Shown: positions 10,607-22,445 of the stretch, in pieces
Position numbering within the stretch: position 1 is the stretch's first letter
How the letters are laid out: each line of letters starts with the position of its first letter
NCBI RefSeq assembly: GCF_963583255.1
Contig: NC_084818.1
Span: 12,836,222 to 12,900,221 of the forward strand
Reading direction: 5' to 3'
DNA from: Pyrus communis
Lineage: Eukaryota > Streptophyta > Magnoliopsida > Rosales > Rosaceae
DNA length: 64,000 nt
Position numbers and translations under genes: made by a program
Notes under the pieces: generated by a model
Databases searched by the model: none
What the model was told of the DNA's origin: nothing
Seen by the model: the letters and a program-made list of their open reading frames with translations, nothing else

Positions 10607-11154
10607 TAAAATTGTACCTTGATTCACATTTGCTTTATTTGATCCAAAGCTAAAAAATAAACAGGATGTGAATGAAGATTAGCGTGTAGAAATGATTTCC
10701 CCAACTATTAACCTTTGACTGTTTTTTTCTTTGTCAATGAAGGTGGAGGTTTTCAAACTTGAGACCTCTTCAACGAGGCATATATTGTCTTTAGTGACCC
10801 AAAAAATTTGTGACAGACCTAAACATGTATTAAATTGAAGCGACTTTTATTGGGAAGAAAATTAACATTAAATTAAAACTAATCACGTCTAACTTAATAT
10901 ATTCGATTAACGTGTCAAACAACTTGATTACAACTCAACTTCATTATGTTTTGTTGTTTGATCGATCCATGTATCTTGTGAAGTAGAAATTTCAGTACTA
11001 ATAAATTGGTAGTAGGACATTTGAAGCTTGTTCGGTTCAATAGTAGTTGCTCTTTGAACAATTTCAACATTTCTTTTCCAATCATGTATGACAGAAAGGT
11101 ACGATTATTCCTTAGTGTTACAAGTAGTAAGCAAATTACATTATCTTCAGGCCG

Positions 11155-14098
11155 TCAGGACGGCTTTGCCTCAGTTTCAAGCTTCAATCTGACACCGTCT
11201 CTAAATGAAGTTGGAGCAATACCAAGTGTCCAAACCAACTTAGTGATATCCATGGATATGTCAGGCAGGGGACATTACTCCACGATCAACCTGAAATTAC
11301 AAATGCAATATACCGCTATACTGTAAATTTGCAGAAAGAGGAGAAAGCAAATGGCTGGACAGTATGAATGTGTGTTCTAATGTTATCGGAGTTGTCAACA
11401 CAAGGCAAAGTGGAAATCTCGTCGTAAGAATGCAACTTGAAACTGATTGGCCATATATTTGTTATTCAGAAAGTGATCTAATGAACGTGCTGATCACTAC
11501 GTAACTCACACATAGCAAAAACAAATGGTATAAGGTCCACGTACTGATGATGCAGACACTGATTTGATCAATGAGGGGCTGTATCCTCTAACATCGGCAA
11601 CAATCTCAGCCATTTGAAGGCGGGATACCCTATCTGGTCCACCGACATTTAGTAGAACCTTTGTTTGCTTACTATCTGCAGATTTACGACAAATACCACA
11701 ACCATGAAGACAAAAGTAAAAGCTCCAGAGATAATAGAAAGTAAAAACAACAGAGAAACATTTTATAGGTCCACAACTTTTGGTGATTCAACAAGTACAA
11801 AAGCAAGAGAGTTGGGAACTTCATACCAGATATCCATCTCTTGGACAGAGCTAATATGACAGCTACAACGTCCTTTACATATATAGGACACCGGAACTCG
11901 TCATGAAAAAACTCACTTGCATTTCCTTTGGAGAGGACACCATCTATCCACTACATTCACATGAAAATCATTGATTAGACTCAAACATAAGCTATGATAA
12001 TACTTATTAAGTTGTCTTTATCATCTTTATATTAATTTGCTTCTCTGATTGGAATTTATTAGGTGGGCTCATAAACTTCACCAACAAATTAGCAAAAATT
12101 CAACCGAAGGACTGTCTTCTGTATGCCTGGATTGGAAGAGATTTTGAAACCGGTGAGATTGTCTGTGGCCCAAAGATGATACTGCTTCTCAAAATTGCAA
12201 AGTTGGAGCATTTTTCAGTTATGAACTGCTCTGCTGCCACTTTCGATTTCCCATATACATTTACAGGAGCGGTTTCATCATCTTCCTTGTAAAAGGACTT
12301 CGCCCCTTCATAAACTGATGGAAAATTACATCAATCATGAATCACGAACTAGGAATAGATATGACTCACATGAGCATAAAGGTATAAAACAAAGATAAGT
12401 GGTTCAAATAGAAAAGCTGATATCTTAAATGTGGATGCATTCATGCTGAAATAACAATGAGAAATACCAGACCATGAGAAGAATGCTTGAAAAGCTCCTG
12501 CATTTTAAATGTTCTCGTACTGAAATAAGTAGCCGAGGTCATTAAGCCTAACTAATAGAATAGAAAGTGGATGAAATCTTCCCTAATTAAAAGGTTCTTC
12601 CATTCCAGTAATTGATTAATTCACGAAATGAACAATTTCAGATACCAAAGAGTCCTTTTATAATGCTTACGGAGGCTGGGAAAGTCAATCATTGGAAAGT
12701 CATACTCATCAGACACGGATATTTATGATGTTCAATATACAGGATCCATTTCTTTACTTGAGGACATTTGAGCATTGATTTTAAACAATGAAGCTTTTAT
12801 AAAATTTTATCAAATTCATCAAAAGTAACCCCTCCCCTTTCTTATTCTCCATCTAGTGCCGGAAGAAGTTCATACTTGATAGAAGTCCTAAGATTACATA
12901 ATACTCTATGCTTTAAGCCAACAATAACTATCCTAATTTTCTAGACATTGTCTGCCTCAACTGACAAACCACAACAGTCTCAGCATACAACAGTTTCATG
13001 ACTGGGGACAATCAAAGTGTCGTCTAGATTTTTAAGAATGCTTTTAAGAAAGTTGTTACGTTGGTAGTATCTGCTATTATTGTTCGTCCATTGCCATTTT
13101 CTTTTCTTATTTTTCTCGTCTAGTTGAGCCATTTGTACTCGGAAGAGCTTAAATAGATATGTAAACGGATAAAAAATCTACCACTGTAATGGCTAAGAGG
13201 GACTTAACCTTGATCAGTTGACAAATGTATCAGAAGAGGACTACTCTCTTCAAAGCTTGATAACCAATTCACAAGAGAAGATGGAACATTCACAGACATA
13301 GCAGCAGCAGGATCCATTTCACAGGCACGAGGAACGGAGAGTGCAGCGCAGTTTACAACCACATCAGGCTGCAAATTCAACCAATACACTTCTCAGCACT
13401 TAAACGTTCTTCACTATTTAAGTTAAGTACCCCCCCCCCCCCCAAAACAAAAAAATCATTCAACAACTATATAAAATTGTATACGCAAAGACAACTGTTC
13501 GAGCTTTTACACAATGTAAGTTCCCCTAAAGAACTAATGGCTTGCATATGGCTAAGCAAGAGTCCTAAGCAATCTCAAAGAACCAAAGACCCCATACGAT
13601 TTCCAAATAAATTTAACAGAAAAAATGAAAAAACATATGAACCCACAACAGGAAAAACCCATTAAGTAAACCACATTGTCTTTCAGCTTGAAAAAAAAAA
13701 AAAAAATTCAGAATGCATGTTCCAGAAAACCCACTACTCCAAATTGCAGATTCCACAGATTATAACTTGAACACCACCAATCAAAATCAGCATAATTAAA
13801 TCAATTAAAAAAAATATGTAGTATTTTACAGAAGTGGAGTATTGGGATGAAACCTGACCGGGCCAAACGTCCGAGAAATGGCTTGAAATCCACGGCCGGT
13901 CTGCAAATCGACATGGAAATGCAGCAACTGGGGAAATGCATCGAGCAATGCTTGGGGAGGAGGACTGGAGTGGTGGGTAAAAGCCAGACCGAAAGGCGTG
14001 GTTGCTGTGATCCCTTCAATCTCTGAGAACTCTTGCAGTACATGCTGGCCCAAGTAACCTGTGCCTCCAACTACCAGCACTCTCTTCTTACTTGTCAT
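11155..14098 (-). CDS. RmlD/MAT2B-like NAD(P)-binding reductase, six exons, frameshift in last exon
   Basis: Exons on the minus strand: 13859-14098, 13209-13368, 12127-12314, 11827-11950, 11545-11675 and 11290 onward; phases agree at every junction. Exon 1 gives the Rossmann loop VLVVGGTGYLGQH (GGxGxxG). Exon 2 gives VVVNCAALSVPRACE and HLSTDQ. Exon 3 has the short-chain-dehydrogenase YxxxK site in VNVYGKSKVAAEQ. Exon 4 has FFHDEFRCPIYVKDV and exon 5 LLNVGGPDRVSRLQMAE. This matches the plant family containing Arabidopsis At4g00560, related to bacterial dTDP-4-dehydrorhamnose reductase and the MAT2B subunit; the substrate in plants is not clear to me. Intron 3 starts with GC rather than GT (CAG|GCATAC). 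In exon 6 one extra T after codon 290 makes TGA at 11263-11261. Without it the frame would run about 35 more codons to TGA at 11157-11155. Confidence 0.88.
11261..11290 (-). pseudogene. Premature stop by single-base insertion in exon 6 of the reductase gene
   Basis: After the acceptor (TTTCAG) the exon reads VDRGVMSPA and then TGA. Family knowledge expects an aspartate (GAC) at that point, and removing one T restores GAC and the usual C-terminal sequence (ISMDITKLVWTLGIAPTSFR). The frame is otherwise clean. The allele may encode a protein lacking about 35 residues, or the base may be a sequencing or assembly error. Confidence 0.8.
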
Positions 14099-14109
14099 GA
14101 AATCACAGA

Positions 14110-15185
14110 TTCTCTCTTGGTGTGGAAATTGGAATTGGTGGCGATTTGGGTTTTGTAGGGGGTGGTGGCGGGTGGGTGTTCTTGGCAGTTGGAAGGTAAG
14201 TAGTATTTGTACGGTTTATTTTCCCGGTTTTTTTTTGTCTGTTCTGATTTAAAGCCAAATAAAATGAAGTTGAAGAGTATCGAACTAGCAATTCGAATTT
14301 AAGACCAATGTTTTAAAAGGGAGAAATGAAGCCAAAGCGTTTTATAATAGCACGAAGCGATTGCCTAAACTAAACTTTTTAATACTTAATATACATAACA
14401 TGGTATTTTAAACAAACAATTAAGCAAGCACGTCAAACAATCAAATATTTGACTATTATTATTATTTCTCTAATTCACGTGATAAAGTCATAATAAACTA
14501 GAAACTAAGTTAGAAATATAAAATTAGCAAAATTTGATAAAAATCATGTCCAAAACGAATTCGTTTTGAATTTATGCCGTTTCTTTCTTGTTTATTAAAT
14601 TCAAATGTCGAGATCGCCTAGATGCCTGAGGCGATAAATGACTAGCTTTGATACTTTGTATACATGATTTTCGACGAGGGCACCCAAAAATAGAATGTTC
14701 GGATCACATTTTTGTATTTGTGTATCAATTAATTAGTTATTGATAAAGTAAAAGGAAAAAAAAAAAAAACTATCTTACAATTTATCACACCAAATTAAAA
14801 ATATATTAAAACCCACGTGAAATTGGAATCAAACCATGCCAATGACAAAATCTTCTAAAATGGGGCAACCGAAAATACAATTTTTTTTAAAAGAAACCCA
14901 AAATCTTTGGGACTTAGGGCATCGATTTTTATTGAGGAAAGATTACTTGGAGACCAATTAAAGCTCCCCTTCTCCCTGACAAATACTATCTACTCGTATA
15001 TACTTTCCTAAATCTTCTGCGCATCCGATTCCTCCTTGGATACAGTCATATTTTGTTGACTTTGGTCCTGAACCGTTGGATTGAAATTAAAACTTAGGTT
15101 AGCCAATTAGCTAGGGATTACTATTTACTTGAAGCCCAAACTTTTCTATATCCGGTCAGATTAAGGATTCCTACCCCATAAGAGA
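14110..15185. other. Intergenic region, no gene seen
   Basis: The first ~150 bases are the probable 5' UTR and promoter of the reductase gene (minus). The rest is AT-rich intergenic sequence between two divergent genes. An A run lies at 14756-14770. No ORF resembled a known family. Confidence 0.5.
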
Positions 15186-15190
15186 CTATC

Positions 15191-15198
15191 TATATAAG
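15191..15198 (+). promoter_or_regulatory. TATA box of the B3 gene
   Basis: TATATAAG lies about 100 bases before the first in-frame ATG at 15294, placing transcription start near 15225. Confidence 0.6.
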
Positions 15199-15293
15199 AA
15201 CATTAACGCACTTCTGTGTTTGTTCTTTCGCTTTATTCACTGAAAAAGAACTTGGAGAAAAAGGAGAAGAAGAAACAGAAGAACAAGAAGATA

Positions 15294-15834
15294 ATGTTGA
15301 TGAGTTCGCAGAGTTTGTGGCGTAAGGAAGATTTGGACGACAATGATGGCTTGTCCCCTTTTGATACGTTGGCGAAGGCAATTTGCACCATCGCTTCCAG
15401 AAAAATCAAGCTGCTGCAAGAGACACAAGAGAATTCGGACTTGCCTTTGAAGAAGAGGCGAAGCTACTTTGATTTCTTAAATACTATGCCTAGCCCTAGC
15501 CCTACCCCTAGCAATACCAACACGAACCCTAATTCTCCTGTAAGTAAAAGCTTTCATATCTTCTTTAATCTTTCTACTGTGTTTATTTATTTGTTTATTA
15601 TTCTTTAACGTTAATAATGTTACTTAATTAACAAATTCGTTGCAGAAAGAAGGAAACGGACTGCTGATCGTGAGAGAAAAAGGCCATATATTGGAGAGTT
15701 CTAGTGGTCAGGTTGAGTCTGGAAGTCATGAGGAAGAAGAAAAGTCAGGGAACCAACAAGAAGAAGAACATCAACCTCTACTTCCCAATAAGAAACGCTC
15801 CCATTCGAACATCCAAGAAATCCCAGAGTACGTA

Positions 15835-15868
<34 letters not shown>

Positions 15869-17110
15869 CTGTAGCTAGCTAATTTAATTATGTAATCAGT
15901 AAGTATATTAGGGAAGAGATAATTACACACTTCTTAACTCTCTTTGTAAACTCATGTTTATATCAAAAGAGGATAAATGGACAAAAGGATAAAAGGGTAT
16001 GGGAAATCAGTTTTCTAAAGTATTAACAACTGCTGCCACCAAATTGATTAACTAATTTGTTACATATATAACCTTGCCGCGTACTAATTAATTACGTGTT
16101 TAATTTTGTGTAGTAGTTTACTTGAAGAATGTTGTCCACACCCTAAGAAACTAAGGTCGCCCACTAAAGCTAAAAGTATCATCTTGTTCGGAAAAGAGTT
16201 AACCATAGCGACCGACATCCCTGCCAGTACTAGAGCTAGTGGTACTGAACTTGATTATGTTCATGAAGCACCAACAGTGATTGATGATAAAGATAATTTG
16301 AAAAGAAAATACATCGACGTTGATGATGGTGGAGATAGGGCTGCACCTCCGAATGAGAAGAAGAAGAAGGCCAAGTTTATCTTCAACAACAACTTGAACG
16401 CAACAAATAAGGTGGTGAACAAGGGTAAAAATAAGGCACCAGCCCCTGACTTGCCTGAAGAATTCAAGAGCTTGATCTTAGGAGAAATGAAAGGGACAAA
16501 GCTGCAAATGTTGGCACAAAAGAGTTTGTACAACACTGACATAAACAAAGACCAAGGCAGGTTGTCACTGCCTCGAATGCAAACCGAATCCAAGAATTTT
16601 CTCAAACCCAATGAGAAGGAGGAACTAGATAAAACTAGCCTCCTGACGGTTCCTTTGATTGGCCCAAAGCTTGAACCCGACAAGGTATCCCTAGGATTGT
16701 GGACAATGTCAAGCAAATCTCAAAAAACCTATGTGCTGAAATCTACATGGTTTGGCATTGTTGAAAAACATAGTCTAGGTGTAGGTGATGTGGTCCAAGT
16801 TTGGTCATTTCGCGCTACATACCCTAAGTACAAAATCAAGGATGGTGATCATGGTGATCACGATCACTTGACTCGCAACGATGATCAGCTTCACTTGGCT
16901 CTTGTCTTGGTTGAGAGAGGCGATCGTCTTCTCGAGGAAGGCAGTAGCAAAGAAGGTGGTACTAGTACTGGTGGAGTAAGTAGTAGTATGAGCAGTAATG
17001 AGTGTGATGAAGGACAAAAAACAATTGATGGCAGCAGCAGTGGGAGCTGCACTCCTGAAAATGATGGGAATAGTAGCCCCAAACCGAGTTGTGAAGAGAG
17101 AGACCAATAG
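15294..17110 (+). CDS. B3 domain (DUF313-type) nuclear protein, three exons
   Basis: Exon 1 is 15294-15539 (donor CCT|GTAAGT). Exon 2 is 15646-15827 (acceptor GTTGCAG, donor GA|GTACGT). Exon 3 is 16114 (or 16117) to TAG at 17110, giving about 474 residues. A second ATG at 15300 is also possible. Exons 1 and 2 are charged and low-complexity, with basic clusters (LKKRRS, NKKRSH) that may be nuclear signals. Exon 3 has another basic run (EKKKKAKF) and then the domain: LPEEFKSLILGEMKGT, then LQMLAQKSLYNTDINKDQGR, SLPRMQTESKNFL, LTVPLIGP, LGLWTMSSKSQKTYVLKSTW and LGVGDVVQVWSFR. This is the plant-specific B3/DUF313 arrangement, a DNA-binding fold related to the REM group. The C-terminal ~100 residues are Ser/Gly/Asp-rich. 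Targets are unknown. A (CT)n run lies in intron 2 at 15840-15864. Confidence 0.85.
16108..16117 (+). promoter_or_regulatory. Tandem NAGNAG splice acceptor in the B3 gene
   Basis: Intron 2 ends GTGTAGTAG. Either AG (16112-16113 or 16115-16116) keeps the frame, giving GAT AGT TTA or GAT TTA, so a Ser codon is optional. Confidence 0.55.
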
Positions 17111-17229
17111 ACTTTTAATTAAGACTCCTTCGAGGCTAGAGCGAGAAATAGATATTTTTGTAATGTGTATGCAGTATATATGTACTTTCAGTCATCCTTA
17201 TATGCTTCAATCAATGAAAAATAACTAAT

Positions 17230-18116
17230 CATTAGCAAATGACATTGAAAACTAATCATCATCTCTGCCTGCATTCTTCTTGTGACGTCTGTCTTCTGAG
17301 TTAACAAGTCTTCTATTTTTGTATAATCCGCGTCTCATCTTCTCCATCTCCTTCCGACTCCCATGATTAGCAGCAATGGATTTTATTTACAGACAAACCC
17401 AATGTTTGACTTCAAGTATCCCTTTAGGCTTTGATCTTCTTCTAATCCCAATGGTGGAGGCGGCTGCTTCTTCTACGGGAGCGGATGTACGGGGTTTCGA
17501 GAGAAATACCGATATACCCACAGCGGAGAGATCGAATCGAAGCGAAACGGGTTCGGGATTCGGTGAGGAAGTGAGAACCATTTGACTTTTGTATCAAGTC
17601 GAGGTGGGTGGCTGGGTGAAGTGCAATTGGGTGGGGAGCGACGGGAGAAGTTGATGGCCACTGGCCAGCAGTGAGGCGCAGATGGGTTGGCCGACGGAAT
17701 ATCGGTGGGGGAGCTTTGTCTGGTGAGATGGGGTTGGTTTTCAGTAATATTTTTATTTTCCATATTTTAAGAGAAAATTGTTATTGGAACTTTAAAAATC
17801 TCATTGTGTACTTCTTATTTTTTATATTTAGAAAAAAAATCTATATACTTGTAAGGTGTGTAAAATAAAATTTTGTGAGTATTAATAACAATTCCATTTT
17901 AAGATGTTAACGTTGTTAACTTGGTCTAAAGTAATGACACTTGTCGATAGCAAAAATCAGGCAGAGGGTGGGCCGTGGGAGTTTGAGAATAGCAGATCTG
18001 AACTCCTCAAAGGGTAGCTGATAGCCCTTTGTTTTGACAAGTTATTGTCTCGTCAGCTAGCTACATAGAGGTGGGTCCATATGCATGTCTAATTAGTTAG
18101 TTAAACTTATGTCATT
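17230..18116. other. Intergenic, no gene supported
   Basis: Follows the B3 gene 3' UTR. A short frame at 17376-17585 and its antisense at 17473-17763 have no recognisable domain and look like chance frames. Confidence 0.5.
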
Positions 18117-18281
18117 TAGTATTACAATCTAGTGATATTCCTCTTTACTTATAAACGAGAAGTCTTAGATTCGATTGTCGTTAAAGGAAAATTTGAACCA
18201 TATAATTATGGTTAGCACAGTGTGAGGCTTAATCCACTTCCTCACTTCCTTAATATGGATAATATCATTTGTTAAAAAAAT
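18117..18281 (+). mobile_element. tRNA-derived SINE (copy 1)
   Basis: The 5' part has an A-box-like AATCTAGTGATATTCC and a B-box-like GATTCGATTGTCG, as in RNA polymerase III promoters. A conserved body (GAACCATATAATTATGGTTA, GTGAGGCTTAATCCAC) follows, ending GATAATATCATTTGTTAAAA. Two more copies lie inverted to each other at 43626-43914. Confidence 0.65.
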
Positions 18282-18438
18282 ATTTTTGAGACATTAGCTT
18301 ATATCGACTTGGTCTAATTAGTTCATTGGTGATACAATAGCTTATTAAAGCATTTTCAGTAAGTTAGCTAAATGAGGATTTCTGGCTATTTTAACACAAA
18401 AAGGCAAAAATCGAAGTTTCTATAAGCTAGGTCATTGA

Positions 18439-18811
18439 TGTTGTAAAGGTGACTGGATGACTGGTCACTAATCCACTTCAATCTGTCTTTATTGGATGGA
18501 ATGTTAGGTGACTCCACTAATATGCCTTTCACTGTGTTGCTCGTGATTTGCTTCTATAAAAGCAAGTCTTATGGAATACAACACACCTAAGGATGAAAGT
18601 AAGAAGTTCACGGAAGAGGAAGAGAAAAAAGAGAGGAAGAGTAGAGGGGATAATAGAGAGAGTTATTTTGTACTCTTATTATTTTAAATTATAATGGAAG
18701 CACCACTGCTGCTCTGAGGACGTACTCCAGTCACACTGACTGTAGAGGAACCTTGTAAATTTTGTGTCTTGTTTTATTTATTCCACTGCACACACCATCG
18801 ATTTTACAACA
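18439..18811 (+). mobile_element. LTR, 373 bp, copia-like 5' LTR
   Basis: The block begins TGTTGTAAAGGTGACTGG and ends CGATTTTACAACA, so the termini are inverted repeats with TG...CA ends. TATA box TATAAAAG is near 18556. It is followed by CGTTATTAGTATGTGATGC, which resembles the leader after the 5' LTR of Rosaceae copia elements (CACGTTATCAGCACGA type). No matching second LTR was found. Confidence 0.65.
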
Positions 18812-19976
18812 CGTTATTAGTATGTGATGCTCTCATGTCAGTGGAAAGCATAACGCCGTAAATTCGAATAAACACGAGTCGAACTTGTGGTACTAGGAGC
18901 AGTTTAGCTCTGAGAAGGAGCACCAGAAAAATCACATAGTAGAGACGGCAACCTAGACACAACAAACAGGGAAGATCATCTTGTCCCAAAAATCCATTAA
19001 CCTTTCTTTTATCACTTTTTCTTTTATCACTCTAACTGTTGATGTCCTGATCCTTATCCCTACTAGACCTGCAATCTCGTCTTTCTCTCGTGGACAAGAG
19101 AGATAGAGAGATCTTACAGACAAACAAAGGTACAGCAAAACAAGCAAAGGTATGTCCATTTTTCGTCTCTCCCACCACGCCAGAAACGCCCTTCCGAATT
19201 TCGGTGAGAATTGACGACTTGTAGTCGTCACGAGATAAGAAAACTCGTACCTAACAACTGGTTTCCAGAGATCTAGAAGAATCTCATCAAACTTGGAAAC
19301 CCAAATCGTGTTGTTTTCTACGGATCTCAAGAACTCCCATGAATACTCGGTTGTCTAAGATGGTGATGGCAAGAATGAATCCACATAGGCCTCCCTCTCT
19401 TATGCCTCTGTCAACCCTACTGTCATCTATGTCGTGGACACTCTCGATGGAATGCCTTTGACATGATCAAAGATCAAGGACCTAATCATTAGACATCTAT
19501 GATACCTCAGGTCAAAGGACTATTTTGCATATTGCAACTTACGAGTTCTTACATGACATGTATGTTTGAACTCTCTTTTGATCGTAGTTCAATGTACTTG
19601 ATTACCTTTTGAGCACCTATGTGTTTGTCTCAGTGTCCAACACTAAATGACTTGAGACTAGTCATGCTCACGCTTGAGTTAACATAACACATACTAACCT
19701 TAGCGGATTGTCAATGCCCAATTGGCAATCCTATGGCTTGGAACATTTTAGAAATGAACATAAGAGAAAGTTCTCGTTAATATAACTTACTTAGATCACT
19801 TCTCTCTTAGATTAAATACATTCCTTGGATTCCCTTATTGCTTAAACACATAATACAATAAATAGTGATTAACAATAAGCTTTACCCTTCATTAAACATA
19901 TAATAGTTTAACACAATAAGTATTCCAAAAGTTATGACATCAAATGAGTGGCTTTGTGGGCCTACTTCCAACAGAA
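18812..19976. mobile_element. Retroelement leader fragment joined to a minus-strand LTR-like block
   Basis: 18812 onward looks like internal leader of the copia-like element to its left. On the minus strand a separate block starts TGTTGGAAGTAGGCCCACA at 19976 and reads leftward through AT-rich LTR-type sequence to about 19340. No retroviral-type protein frame survives. The boundary between the two pieces was not resolved. Confidence 0.4.
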
Positions 19977-20152
19977 AGACACCGGATAAGTATGTAAGTG
20001 CTCAATAGAGAGTGAGTACACTGAACGTGATTAACTAGGAGTTTTCATACTCATGTCACATGAGAACTCAGTAATTCGGATAATGTAAAGTAGTCTTTTG
20101 GACTTGAGGCATCATATTTGTCTTTGAGGGTGTTCACGGCATTGTTCAGGTT

Positions 20153-20540
20153 TGTGGGACCATGATTTTTCAGGGCCGGAGTAAGACAAATTTGGAATAC
20201 AGACACCTCAAATGTCTGGTCATAGACTTAACAACTTCTATCGTAGAGTTGTACAAACAAACCAGCGATCCACCACATAATGTGTTTCAGATCAGTATGC
20301 AAAGTTTGTCGACTTCATTGACAATAACCATTCTTTCTCCGTAGGATACGGAAACTTGATCTGATTGGGAAGCACATACGTTTCGTATATTCTGATTCCT
20401 ACTATTTAGGGATTGGCGTACACCGCAAATGATCACACTCCTAAGAGGACAATATCTACTCTTAGATATCCTCTTGAATTCAATATCCTAAAAGGACTCT
20501 CTCTACTGGTATAAATACTCCCTTCTAGGATGCCATTGAT
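20153..20540 (+). mobile_element. LTR fragment of the TGTGGGACCATG family (plus copy)
   Basis: Starts TGTGGGACCATGATTTTTCA. Shares CTAAGAGGAC...ATCTAC and GATATCCTCTTG boxes and the TATA segment GGTATAAATACTCC (20508-20521) with the minus-strand copy starting at 59043. It lies just outside an O-methyltransferase unit, as does the other copy. Confidence 0.55.
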
Positions 20541-20840
20541 GGGCTCACTGATTGGGATGGTAAAACTTGGAAGAAGAGGTATGAGTGGAGATTCTCCTAC
20601 GAATAACAGGATGAAGGGAGACCTTCACGTCTAGTTCGAAGGGCAGGGATATCCCAACCCTACTATCATTATGAACGAAGAAGAGCTGGTCGAGACACCC
20701 CGTCTTACTCTCCTCATCGGAATGACAGGAGATGACACAAGGATTGGCAAGCTCCACCTAAGACGAAGCTGTGCACGGCCTTGAATACTACCATCAACAA
20801 TGCCCTTCATAGCATCAAGGACAAATCTAAGGGTTAGAGT
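20541..20840 (+). pseudogene. Unrecognised gene-like remnant
   Basis: One plus frame runs about 95 codons with only two stops and exon-like composition (TDWDGKTWKKRYEWRFSYE, then RPSRLVRRAGISQPYYHYER, RRAGRDTPSYSPHRNDRR, PPKTKLCTALNTTINN). It follows the LTR fragment. The family is not recognised; it may be a degraded gag or a host exon. Confidence 0.3.
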
Positions 20841-21479
20841 CTTTATCTTTGACTCACTACATCTGGAGTTCATCAATGTCTCATAGTGTAGATTAGTCTA
20901 GAATATTAGTTGTAATAATGGATTATATATAGTAAATCAGATTAGTACACGGTAAGTAGAAAATGTGGATATGTGAATGATTCACAAGGGTGAGAAAACG
21001 TCATATCCCCGAAGTGTGAATTATTTGAGTTCTAATTTGATGCGGAATACTTTTTTCGACTGGGAAAAAGAAGAGAAAAAATAATTAAAACTTGGGAAAA
21101 AGAATGAAGAATCACATGCGATAAAATTTAGTACCACCTTAACCACTCAAAAATAATTTATCAGCAATTGTATAATTTGGGACAAGGGCCGTGCATGATG
21201 ACTGAGTACACCATCGAATTTTTTCAATCAATGGCCGGAATGACCTTTAAGAGATTGTGCCACGATATATTGGAGACCTTCGTTCTCAGCTTGAAGATAT
21301 TCTGAATTTATGTGATCTATTTTCAGCTTACTAAATCAGTCTACAATTTATGTGAAGTTTTAGTAAGTCTTTTTTCTCCTTTCACGTGGGTGAGAGATGA
21401 AGAAAGAATGAATCAGCTCTGACGAAGAGGGAGTTGCAAACGAGGCCAATTTGGTTCGCGCAAAATCTGAAACGAAAGT

Positions 21480-22117
21480 TAAGTTTCGCTTTAAATTCAC
21501 ACCATAGGTTTCTCATACACAGCTTTACCAATCAAAACCTTTGTAAAAAATTGTCCAAATAATTTATCTCAAACGGACACTGGGGCTTTTTCTGACTGTT
21601 TGGATCACAATGCGTCATATAATATCACAAACTATGGTGGTTATGTGTGATGATCTGGGACAAATTCTTGGTTTAACAGTACTTTTTCAAATTTATAATA
21701 TTCAAATCTCACTCCTCCAGTTTAAATTTTCTATTTCATAGGAGGTGGTATCAAGCATAAATTAAAAGGTTACGAACAAACAAAAGAAAAACCCGAGAAA
21801 ATTCCATCCAAACTAACATGTATACTCACCCAAAGAAATAGATAAAAAGACAATTCACCTCGTTGGTTGTATATATTGTATATTACATGCAAATGGCGCA
21901 TACAGTATAATTATTAATTAAGTGATATTATTTGAACACATAAAATTAATGCATTTATACACACTTCAATTATTATTTATTTGTCACTTAAAATTGACAC
22001 TCGATGACACACTCTTTAATCTAGTACATATGGAATATAACAGTAGGGCCACCAATATTAGCTAGAGCATGTGTCTACATAATTTTATTGATACAATAAT
22101 AGTAGGAAGATTTATTT
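21480..22117. repeat. Downstream flank of O-methyltransferase unit A
   Basis: Matches 59200-59828 by eye (CCTCCAGTTTAAATTT, GGTTACGAACAAACAAAAGA, CTCGTTGGTTGTATATATTG, GCAAATGGCGCATA). Partial copies lie at 33184-33359 and 51378-51555. It is the shared 3' flank of the duplicated gene unit. 20860-21480 is AT-rich with nothing recognisable. Confidence 0.75.
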
Positions 22118-22445
22118 TCAAGGGTAAACTTCAATAAGAGACCTCAAACCGAGCGTATGAGTGATGTTATATATAGTAAGTGAATCCAGCAGCTAAAAAA
22201 ATCTTTTCCCATTCTGATTTGCTACTCTCTTTGCCAGTGATGATAGACATCATCAACATATTGAACCTGAGCTAGGTATCAACTAATTTCTCATCCACCA
22301 TCTTCTTCTTGTTATCGACATACCCCACAATTATGTCTATGATGATAATCTTCTTATTCCCTCCCTCATTTTTGCTTTAAAATATTACTTCTGTACACTT
22401 CTTCAATATCACACTTTCTTCTTCGCTCCAATCATGCAAAATCTA
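22118..22445 (-). pseudogene. O-methyltransferase pseudogene A, last exon only
   Basis: Collinear with exon 3 of the two intact genes, down to the terminal SLIEVYP* (stop 22120-22118). Defects: the acceptor AG before the exon is now AA; the first codon TGG is TAG; and a TATA repeat at about 22171 adds four bases and shifts the frame. Intron 2 continues to 22632, is broken by a Helitron, and resumes at 27676-27810. Exons 2 and 1 are missing. A stretch at about 30900-31016 resembles the promoter side of genes B and C, so the pseudogene unit probably spanned 22118-31020 before deletion and insertion of the solo LTR. Confidence 0.85.

Noticed and set aside
11006..11326. 106-codon plus-strand frame
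   Set aside because: It is antisense to exon 6 of the reductase gene and only looks open because of that exon's composition.
17376..17763. Overlapping frames of 69 and 96 codons after the B3 gene
   Set aside because: No domain, no splice context, and frames on both strands.
18117..18281. A functional tRNA gene
   Set aside because: A and B boxes are present but no cloverleaf can be drawn, and the sequence repeats elsewhere with an A-rich tail, so it is a SINE.
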